Positions 1 through 5,309 of a stretch of 6,229 bases of DNA are shown one piece after another. The notes beneath the pieces are model-generated. The model had not been told where the DNA came from and ran no database searches. It saw only the letters and a program-made list of their open reading frames with translations. Location of the stretch: assembly GCA_013336365.1 (NCBI GenBank), contig JAAXTT010000087.1, positions 1 to 6,229 of the forward strand, written 5' to 3'. The DNA comes from Peptococcaceae bacterium (GTDB lineage: Bacteria; Bacillota; Desulfotomaculia; Desulfotomaculales; Desulfocucumaceae). Position numbers and translations under genes: made by a program. Numbering within the stretch: the first letter of the stretch is position 1; the number at the start of each line of letters is the position of its first letter.

Positions 1-354
1 ATTGTTTCTAATCTCCGGGGGAACATCCATATTAACCGGAACGTTATTAACCAGCATAAGGTTACTGCCTATAGTCAATTGGAGATTAATATCCTCATTG
101 ACCAAAATTATTCTTCTTGAGGTGCTGTCCCAGATAATATTGCTTTCTGTCAAACCTATACCTTGAGCTGCGTATCTCAGAGGCAGATAGGTCCGTCCAT
201 CTTTTATATAAGGGGCAGCATCCATTTCAATGATGTTTTGGTCAAAAACAAACTGATTGGAGCCTACAACAAAAGCTACTGAGGCAAAAGCCTCCCGGCT
301 TGAAATCAAAATAAGAAAAATACCTATAATTAATGCCGCGGACTTGTTTCTCAT
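1..354 (-). CDS. Secreted protein with copper amine oxidase N-terminal-like domain (partial, runs off left edge)
   Basis: An open frame of 118 codons starts at ATG 354 and continues past the left edge, so the C-terminus is missing. Residues 1-24 look like a Sec signal peptide: Arg2/Lys4, a hydrophobic stretch AALIIGIFLILIS, then AFA before Ser25 as a likely signal peptidase I site. From about residue 27 onward it reads as the domain known as copper amine oxidase N-terminal (Pfam Cu_amine_oxidN1), with the hallmark DGRTYLPLRYAAQGIGL at residues 48-64 followed by a W-D-S-T-S-R-R-I-I-L strand. In Firmicutes this domain occurs in many cell-wall or secreted proteins that are not amine oxidases, usually before or after a catalytic or binding domain, so the final function cannot be read here. 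ATG 354 is preferred because a GGGGG ribosome site (plus-strand ccccc at 365-369) lies 10 bases upstream; an in-frame GTG at 360 is an alternative. It is separated from the catalase gene by a terminator and is probably a separate unit. Confidence 0.85.
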   Translation of the reverse strand, partial: MRNKSAALIIGIFLILISSREAFASVAFVVGSNQFVFDQNIIEMDAAPYIKDGRTYLPLRYAAQGIGLTESNIIWDSTSRRIILVNEDINLQLTIGSNLMLVNNVPVNMDVPPEIRNN

Positions 355-378
355 AAGCACTTATCCCCCGTAAAAATA

Positions 379-399
379 GTTGATTTTAAAAAAATCAAC
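379..399. repeat. Perfect 9-bp inverted repeat with 3-base spacer upstream of the secreted-protein gene
   Basis: GTTGATTTT at 379-387 and AAAATCAAC at 391-399 pair perfectly around an AAA spacer. The repeat lies about 25 bases upstream of the ATG at 354, just downstream of the A+T-rich promoter-like stretch. It could be an operator or a hairpin in the 5' leader of that gene. On the minus strand it is followed by TATTTTTA, so a weak back-up terminator for the catalase unit is also possible. Confidence 0.45.
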
Positions 400-402
400 C
401 TT

Positions 403-417
403 ATAGCAGATATTATA
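403..417 (-). promoter_or_regulatory. Possible -10 region(s) for the secreted-protein gene
   Basis: Read on the minus strand, this stretch holds TATAAT (417-412) and, a few bases on, TATAAG preceded by TGC (extended -10 style). Neither has a good TTGACA-like -35 at 16-18 bases. TATAAT sits in an 11-bp palindrome, GATAT-T-ATATC (409-419). The position, after the catalase terminator and 50 to 60 bases before the ATG at 354, is right for a promoter, but in such A+T-rich DNA a chance match is quite possible. Confidence 0.3.
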
Positions 418-436
418 TCAAGCAATGATAAATAAT

Positions 437-470
437 AAAACTGTGGCCGAATTTATGCGACCACAGTTTT
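437..470 (-). terminator. Rho-independent terminator after the catalase gene
   Basis: AAAACTGTGG (437-446) and CCACAGTTTT (461-470) form a perfect 10-bp stem. Beyond one C/A mismatch the stem can extend by two C-G pairs, leaving an 8-base loop. Read on the minus strand the hairpin ends in TTTTATTATTT, a good U-tract. It lies 30 bases past the catalase stop codon, so it marks the end of the transcription unit coming from the right. Because the stem is symmetric with A's on one side and T's on the other, some plus-strand activity is possible, but there is no plus-strand gene here. Confidence 0.85.
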
Positions 471-500
471 CGACTGATATTTATATCCGGCTTTAATTAA

Positions 501-1961
501 TTAAATATCACCGGCGGGTATGCCTGCTGCTTCGGCAACTCCTTTGCCATAATCCGGGTCGGCTTTATAGCAATTGCGAATATGTCTGAGCTTAATATCT
601 TTTGGTGCATCCCCCATAGCCCGGGCGGTATTTTCAAATAATATCTTCCTCTGTTCAGCACTCATCAGCCTAAAAAGCAAGCCTGGCTGGGTGTAATAAT
701 CATCGTCATCCTCACGGAAATTCCAATGGTCCCCGGGACCGGTGATATTTAAAGTAGGCTCACGAAAATCGGGTTGTTCCTGCCATTGACCATAGCTATT
801 TGGTTCATAGCCCAAAGTACCGCCTGAATTACCATCCACTCTCAATTGACCATCCCTGTGATAGCTATTGAAAGGGCATCTGGGAGCGTTAACCGGTATT
901 TGGTGATGATTTACCCCCAACCTGTATCGCTGGGCATCACCATATGAAAACAGTCTTCCCTGAAGCATTTTATCAGGAGAAAAGCTAATACCCGGTACAA
1001 TGTTGGCAGGGTTAAAGGCTGCCTGCTCAACCTCGGCAAAATAATTTTCCGGATTTTTATTTAATTCGAAATAGCCAACCTCAATTAGTGGAAAATCCTT
1101 TTTGAACCAAACCTTTGTCAAGTCAAAGGGATTGTAGGGCATTTTTGCCCCCTGTTCCTCGGTCATGACCTGAATATACATATTCCACCTGGGAAAATCC
1201 CCTTTTTCTATGCTCTCCAAAAGATCCCTCTGATGACTTTCCCTATCCTTGGCAACAAGTCCCTCTGCCTGAGCATCAGACAGATTTTTAATGCCCTGTT
1301 GAGAGACAAGATGGAACTTAACCCAAACCCGCTCGTTATTATTATTTATCATACTGAAGGTATGACTGCCAAAGCCATGCATATGCCTATATGATAAAGG
1401 TATTCCTCGGTCACTCATGGTAATGGTTACCTGATGAAGTGCCTCTGGCAGAGAGGACCAGAAATCCCAATTATTTCTGGCACTTCTCATGTTGGTGTAT
1501 GGATCCCTCTTTACAGCATGATTAAGGTCCGGAAACTTTAAAGGATCTCTGAGAAAAAAGACCGGGGTATTATTGCCTACCAAGTCCCAATTTCCTTCCT
1601 CTGTATAAAATTTCATTGCAAAACCGCGAATATCCCTTTCCGCATCTGCAGCTCCACGTTCCCCTGCAACTGTTGAAAAGCGCACAAACATCTCAGTTTT
1701 TTTGCCAAGCTCTGAAAATATTTTTGCCTTTGTATATTTTGTTATATCACAGGTAACTGTAAAAGTACCATAAGCTCCTGATCCCTTGGCATGCATTCTT
1801 CTTTCGGGAATTACCTCCCGATCAAAATGAGCAAGCTTCTCCAAAAACCAAATATCCTGTAAAAGCATTGGTCCTCTGGGTCCTGCAGTCATAGCATTTT
1901 GATTGTCTGCAACAGGGGCTCCTGCTACCGAGGTTAGCATCTTCTTTTTCATTTCTCCCAT
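501..1961 (-). CDS. katA: Haem catalase, small-subunit monofunctional type
   Basis: This 486-residue protein is a typical small-subunit catalase (the family is usually 480-500 residues), a cytoplasmic enzyme that breaks hydrogen peroxide into water and oxygen. The active-site block FDREVIPERRMHAKGSGAYG holds catalytic His57. VGNNTPVFF holds Asn130, and RLFSYGDAQRYRLG holds the proximal haem ligand Tyr340. The His-Asn-Tyr spacing (73 and 283 residues) equals that of human catalase. RHMHGFGSHTF (192-202) is also conserved. NAPRCPFNSYHRDGQLRVDG (358-377) resembles clade-3 catalases such as Pseudomonas KatA, so it is not the large-subunit KatE type, which has a C-terminal flavodoxin-like domain. 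ATG 1961 is preferred over Met4 because AGGAGG lies 7 bases upstream. It is the last gene of the unit, 29 bases after the cupin and 30 bases before the terminator. No match to the PerR operator consensus was seen just upstream, so expression probably depends on the operon promoter or one inside the cupin gene. The symbol reflects family identity, not a proven orthologue. Confidence 0.97.
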   Translation of the reverse strand: MGEMKKKMLTSVAGAPVADNQNAMTAGPRGPMLLQDIWFLEKLAHFDREVIPERRMHAKGSGAYGTFTVTCDITKYTKAKIFSELGKKTEMFVRFSTVAGERGAADAERDIRGFAMKFYTEEGNWDLVGNNTPVFFLRDPLKFPDLNHAVKRDPYTNMRSARNNWDFWSSLPEALHQVTITMSDRGIPLSYRHMHGFGSHTFSMINNNNERVWVKFHLVSQQGIKNLSDAQAEGLVAKDRESHQRDLLESIEKGDFPRWNMYIQVMTEEQGAKMPYNPFDLTKVWFKKDFPLIEVGYFELNKNPENYFAEVEQAAFNPANIVPGISFSPDKMLQGRLFSYGDAQRYRLGVNHHQIPVNAPRCPFNSYHRDGQLRVDGNSGGTLGYEPNSYGQWQEQPDFREPTLNITGPGDHWNFREDDDDYYTQPGLLFRLMSAEQRKILFENTARAMGDAPKDIKLRHIRNCYKADPDYGKGVAEAAGIPAGDI

Positions 1962-1968
1962 TTAATAG

Positions 1969-1974
1969 CCTCCT
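1969..1974 (-). promoter_or_regulatory. Ribosome binding site of the catalase gene
   Basis: A perfect AGGAGG on the minus strand lies 7 bases before ATG 1961. It would be 16 bases from the second in-frame ATG (Met4), where family members often begin. The spacing therefore favours the longer start with its Met-Gly-Glu extension. Confidence 0.8.
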
Positions 1975-1990
1975 TTTGTTTAATTTACAA

Positions 1991-2524
1991 TCAAAAAACA
2001 GTCTGATCCTGATAACCATCTCTTATTACCCTATAGTCCCCATTTTCTGTTGACAAATCATATATGCTAAAATTGCTTTTCAAATCAAACCCGGGGTAGT
2101 GAACAGCGATGTTCAGGGAGGCAGAGCCTTCCTCGCCACTTTCAATTCTGTGAAAAACTCCCCTGGGCCAGATCAGCAAAGCTCCGCCCTCATAAATCAA
2201 GATTCCGTTTTTAAATATTCGATCCGAGGTTACAGTAAATTTTTCTATTCTTCCATGTGCTTTTGTATAAAGCTCTACCTCTCTTGTACCATGCAGAACA
2301 ATCAAATTATCATCCTGGTAATGATGCATATACCAAGGTCTCTCAACAGCCCCAACCGGTCCGGGAGATATTGCACTTTTTTGGTGAATTACCCGGTCAA
2401 TGGCGTCAATGTGAGGAATAATATCCATCGGAAAAAGATCAAAGCTTACTCCCGGGGTTTTTCTAAAAGGATTAAGTTTAACAATTTTATACAAATCTTT
2501 TACTTCCTCAATAATTTCAGCCAT
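1991..2524 (-). CDS. Small single-domain cupin protein of unknown function
   Basis: This 177-residue protein has no signal peptide or membrane segment and is probably cytoplasmic. Its centre is a cupin beta-barrel. Motif 2 is a clean match to G(x)5PxG(x)2H: Gly114, Pro120, Gly122, His125 in GGALLIWPRGVFHRI. Motif 1 is degenerate: in WYMHHYQDDNLIVLHG the first His of the HxH pattern is Met66, the second is His68, the acid is Asp72 instead of Glu, and Gly79 has the right spacing. His67 is an extra possible ligand. A metal site formed by His67/68, Asp72 and His125 is plausible but unproven. About 55 residues precede the barrel and about 35 follow it. Start ATG 2524 has AAGGTGG 6 bases upstream. 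The gene lies 31 bases after the CBS/nucleotidyltransferase gene and 29 before the catalase, so co-expression with both is likely. A role as dioxygenase, isomerase or small-molecule sensor cannot be decided; the catalase neighbour hints at oxidative or aerobic metabolism. Confidence 0.85.
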   Translation of the reverse strand: MAEIIEEVKDLYKIVKLNPFRKTPGVSFDLFPMDIIPHIDAIDRVIHQKSAISPGPVGAVERPWYMHHYQDDNLIVLHGTREVELYTKAHGRIEKFTVTSDRIFKNGILIYEGGALLIWPRGVFHRIESGEEGSASLNIAVHYPGFDLKSNFSIYDLSTENGDYRVIRDGYQDQTVF

Positions 2525-2555
2525 AATCTACCACCTTTACAGCCTAATTTTCACC

Positions 2556-4481
2556 TTAATTGCCCAGCCACGGCAAGGTGTTGCTTGCGCTTGTCAGCTT
2601 TTGAAGCCTGGTGACTGCTGCAAACGCCCCCTTAAGTATTTCTCTTTCCTGTTTACTAAGCTTGAGAGGATTAATGTAATTATCTGCCTTTTCACCCTTA
2701 ATAACCTTTTTTAGGTTTTCCCTGATTCTAAACATCATCAAGGTCTCATATGCTGCCTCAACAAAATCAGCATCATCCACATTTAAGCCGCCATTTTTTC
2801 TCAGCTGCTCTATCCTACTAAAGGTATTTGTCTCCTTTATGCTGTTCTTTAAGGCAAAAATACGGATACAATCGACAATATGTACACTGACAGAGCTTTT
2901 TAAATTAATTTCATCTTTGTGAAGTCCGCTTTTTTCTGTGACAAAGCCCCCCCACATTGTAACCGGAACCCTGGCGCTTAAATCGTCCTGGGTAAGGTAA
3001 TGAGAGATAGCTTCAGAATCCTGATAAAACCTGATTGTCATTTCCCACAACCTATCAGCCAATGTTTTTCCACCATGAACTGCCCTAAAATCAAGGATGA
3101 TTGTTAACTGCCGCACAGCCTTGGGATCTTTACTCACATTATCTATCCAACCCTTAATAACCTTTTCCCAGCTATTTAGTGACCTACACCATTCTTTATT
3201 GGAGGCCATAATATCCCCGGGGCATTTTTCGAAGCCGCACTTTTCCAGACCTGTATTGACCTTGCCGGCCAGTCTTATAAAATAATCCTGGATACTCTTT
3301 GCGTCCTCCTCAGGCCTGTCACCATATATGATAAAATTATCCTGATCTGTTCTGTAGGTCTGTTCCCGACGACCGGCACTACCGGTATTTACCCAGCAAT
3401 ATTCCACCGGAGGCCTGCCATATCCTTCACTGATCATTTCCAGTTCACAAAGCTGAATAACCCTGGTGGTAAGTCTCTCATTTAATTCTGAGACTATAGA
3501 AAGAATCTCTTGAACAGGGACCTTCTCGTCAACCAGTGCACTAAGAAGCTCATCTACAGCAGTTCCTATTTTTGCCAGCTCATCTATGTCCTCTTGAAGC
3601 TCAATATCCTGAGTAATAGCTAAGGAGCCTGTGCTTCTGAATTTAACTAAATCTGCTACTGTTACAATTCCAACCAGTTTTTCTTTTCTTATGATAACCA
3701 GGTGCTTAGTCCGGTACTTGATTATCGCCATTAATGCCTCTGCATAAAAGGCATCTGAGCTTAAACTAACTACCTCATCCTTCATAATTGTTCCCGCAAT
3801 TATATTGTCGTAATTAGTGATGGACCTGGCTAAAATATTATGAACCAAATCCGCATTACTAATTGATCCAACAGGATGATTATCCTTGTCAACAACAATA
3901 ACCGCACTGATATTCTTGCTTTTCATTAAATTAGCTACTTCTACAACAGTATCCCTTATTGAGCAGGTGATTACCGGGGAAGACATTATATCACTTACGC
4001 GCTTTCTAAATAAAGGCGTTTCCACTCTTTGATCCTCAAATGACTGTTCATGGATAATTTCGTCATATAATGAACGCATTCTTTCAACTAAAAGATCTGT
4101 CAGGTAGCTGGTAAAATCACTATGCTTGCCAATAAACCGCTCTACTTCCTCCCCAGGAATTAAAAGGCAGGTCATTTCCTCCTTTACCCTTATTGAGGCA
4201 GAATAATGACCACTGTTAAGACCGGTTTCACCAAAAAACTCTTCAATACCTCTAAAGCTGACTACTGATTCATCACCCTTTTTATTTGAGGCAACAACCT
4301 CTGCAGAACCCCCGACTATTAAAAAAAGTGTCCTCAAACTTTCCTGACCCTGTCTGAAAACATAGTGACCCTTGGGGAATGTGCTAACTGTAACCTTAGT
4401 CTCTAGGAGCTCTATTACCTCTATGGGAAGCAAACTAAATGGGGGCACACTGGTAAGAACCTCACGTATACTCTTAGGCAT
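2556..4481 (-). CDS. cNMP-binding-like / CBS pair / DUF294 nucleotidyltransferase regulator
   Basis: A 641-residue soluble multidomain protein. Residues about 13-135 form a cyclic-nucleotide-binding-like domain (PKGHYVFRQGQ at 37-47, FGE at 83-85). Residues 162-215 and about 228-282 are a CBS pair (VSDIMSSPVITC, then TIMKDEVVSL), which in other proteins binds adenine nucleotides. From about 300 comes the DUF294 nucleotidyltransferase domain related to the GlnD N-terminus: WVNTGSAGRREQTYRTDQDN at 363-382 gives the GS...RxEQ pattern and acidic Asp379 and Asp381, the likely metal ligands. CPGDIMASNKEWCRSLNSW (420-438) is also typical. Residues about 480-625 match the DUF294 C-terminal region (SVSVHIVDCIRIFALKNSI). 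No HD hydrolase or ACT domain like those of full GlnD is present. The target is unknown. In Proteobacteria such proteins are encoded with a DnaQ-like exonuclease beside acetate transport and activation genes; the exonuclease is 34 bases upstream here. Start ATG 4481 has GGGAGG 8 bases upstream. The binding domain lacks the usual phosphate-contacting Arg. Confidence 0.93.
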   Translation of the reverse strand: MPKSIREVLTSVPPFSLLPIEVIELLETKVTVSTFPKGHYVFRQGQESLRTLFLIVGGSAEVVASNKKGDESVVSFRGIEEFFGETGLNSGHYSASIRVKEEMTCLLIPGEEVERFIGKHSDFTSYLTDLLVERMRSLYDEIIHEQSFEDQRVETPLFRKRVSDIMSSPVITCSIRDTVVEVANLMKSKNISAVIVVDKDNHPVGSISNADLVHNILARSITNYDNIIAGTIMKDEVVSLSSDAFYAEALMAIIKYRTKHLVIIRKEKLVGIVTVADLVKFRSTGSLAITQDIELQEDIDELAKIGTAVDELLSALVDEKVPVQEILSIVSELNERLTTRVIQLCELEMISEGYGRPPVEYCWVNTGSAGRREQTYRTDQDNFIIYGDRPEEDAKSIQDYFIRLAGKVNTGLEKCGFEKCPGDIMASNKEWCRSLNSWEKVIKGWIDNVSKDPKAVRQLTIILDFRAVHGGKTLADRLWEMTIRFYQDSEAISHYLTQDDLSARVPVTMWGGFVTEKSGLHKDEINLKSSVSVHIVDCIRIFALKNSIKETNTFSRIEQLRKNGGLNVDDADFVEAAYETLMMFRIRENLKKVIKGEKADNYINPLKLSKQEREILKGAFAAVTRLQKLTSASNTLPWLGN

Positions 4482-4515
4482 TAATTTACCTCCCAGGTTT
4501 TATATAAACACTCTT

Positions 4516-5241
4516 CTATATCTTGAGCAAAGCTGCATTGATTAAAAAACACCGCAATTCAGATAAATTGAGAATGCCTCTTTCTTCAAGTATTTTGTTA
4601 TAGTTAAGAAAAACCCCGGCTGTTAATAGTGCATCACCCAAAGCAGTATGTCTTCCCTCAGGGTCAATTTTCATTCTGGATAATATGCTATCCAAGGTAT
4701 GCATTCTTAAATCAGGATACAGTGCCCCGGAAATAACTCCGGTATCTATATTGGGATTTTTTATCCTGACACCCTGAGATTTTAGCTTGTAATTTAAAAA
4801 ATTAAGGTCGAATTCTATTGAATGACCGATTATAATCCTGTCTTTCAGAAAATCTAAAAATGACGCAGCAACAGAGTAAAAATCCTCTGCATTGGCAACC
4901 ATTTCATTGCTTATACCAGTAAGTTCTGTAATAAAGGGTGGAATTGGACGACCTGGATTTACCAGCCTGTTAAAGGTCTGGGGCAGTATTTTGCCATCTT
5001 TAATAAGACATGCCCCAATAGAAATTATCTCGTCTCCTGATTGGGGCTTGAAACCAGTGGTCTCGGTATCTAATACAACTAAGGTCATCTCACGCAGAGG
5101 TAGCTCCGGATCGGGGAAATTGCTTCTAAAGCCTGACCGATGACGGAATCTGTCAAGTCTGCCAGTGGTTTTCCCACTATGCCTCTCCTCTGTGCTCTTA
5201 TAAAACCAATCAAGCTGAAACAGTTTTTTTATCCTATACAT
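4516..5241 (-). CDS. DnaQ-like DEDDh 3'-5' exonuclease
   Basis: A 241-residue protein with one exonuclease domain from about residue 52 to 220. All catalytic residues of the DEDDh group are visible: Asp58 and Glu60 in LDTETTGF (Exo I), Asp145 in GHSIEFDLNFLNYKL (Exo II), and His198 and Asp203 in HTALGDALLTAG (Exo III). The enzyme should remove nucleotides from the 3' end of DNA or RNA with two metal ions. It is too short to be a PolC-type polymerase and lacks the UvrC-like part of DinG/PolC relatives. The first 50 residues are a basic, non-catalytic extension (RLDRFRHRSGFR at 28-39), as I recall from exonucleases paired with DUF294 proteins, so this is more likely a dedicated partner than the epsilon subunit of DNA polymerase III. 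The start is less certain: only AGG three bases before ATG 5241, and GAGG 13 bases before it. The next ATG, Met52, falls right at the domain edge. It is followed after 34 bases by the CBS/DUF294 gene. Confidence 0.93.
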   Translation of the reverse strand: MYRIKKLFQLDWFYKSTEERHSGKTTGRLDRFRHRSGFRSNFPDPELPLREMTLVVLDTETTGFKPQSGDEIISIGACLIKDGKILPQTFNRLVNPGRPIPPFITELTGISNEMVANAEDFYSVAASFLDFLKDRIIIGHSIEFDLNFLNYKLKSQGVRIKNPNIDTGVISGALYPDLRMHTLDSILSRMKIDPEGRHTALGDALLTAGVFLNYNKILEERGILNLSELRCFLINAALLKI

Positions 5242-5260
5242 AAACCTGCACCAGCCTCAT

Positions 5261-5269
5261 ATTATAACA
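5261..5269 (-). promoter_or_regulatory. Possible extended -10 promoter before the exonuclease gene
   Basis: The minus strand reads TGTTATAAT, a full match to the extended -10 pattern TGnTATAAT, in the 68-base gap between the ligase stop and the exonuclease start. No good -35 is seen 16-18 bases upstream, which extended -10 promoters can tolerate. The start of transcription would fall near 5254, giving a leader of only about 13 bases with a poor ribosome site. It would let the exonuclease-to-catalase genes be expressed apart from the ligase. No terminator hairpin is visible in this gap, so read-through from the ligase is also possible. Confidence 0.35.
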
Positions 5270-5309
5270 GATATAAACTATTTCCGATTCATCTATAAAT
5301 ATGCCCAAA

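Noticed and set aside
1822..2019. 65-codon minus-strand frame overlapping the catalase start and cupin end
   Set aside because: It is an out-of-frame shadow across two well-supported genes and shows no family signal.
2040..2085. Catalase promoter inside the cupin gene (TTGATT and TATATG, 18-base spacer)
   Set aside because: Both boxes match only 4 of 6 consensus positions and lie in coding sequence; too weak to list as a feature, although an internal promoter is not excluded.
2099..2614. 171-codon open frame on the plus strand
   Set aside because: It lies fully antisense to the cupin gene and the end of the DUF294 gene, has a low-complexity composition without a recognisable domain, and the minus-strand cupin has clear motifs and a ribosome site.
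3097..3285. 62-codon plus-strand frame
   Set aside because: Antisense to the nucleotidyltransferase domain; no motif or ribosome site supports it.
4892..5143. 83-codon plus-strand frame
   Set aside because: Antisense to the conserved Exo I region of the exonuclease gene, whose catalytic residues fix the true frame.
5255..5280. Possible PerR/Fur-type operator (TTATAAT-like half sites)
   Set aside because: ATTATAA and ATATAAA are present, but they do not form the 7-1-7 inverted repeat; A+T-rich chance similarity is more likely.
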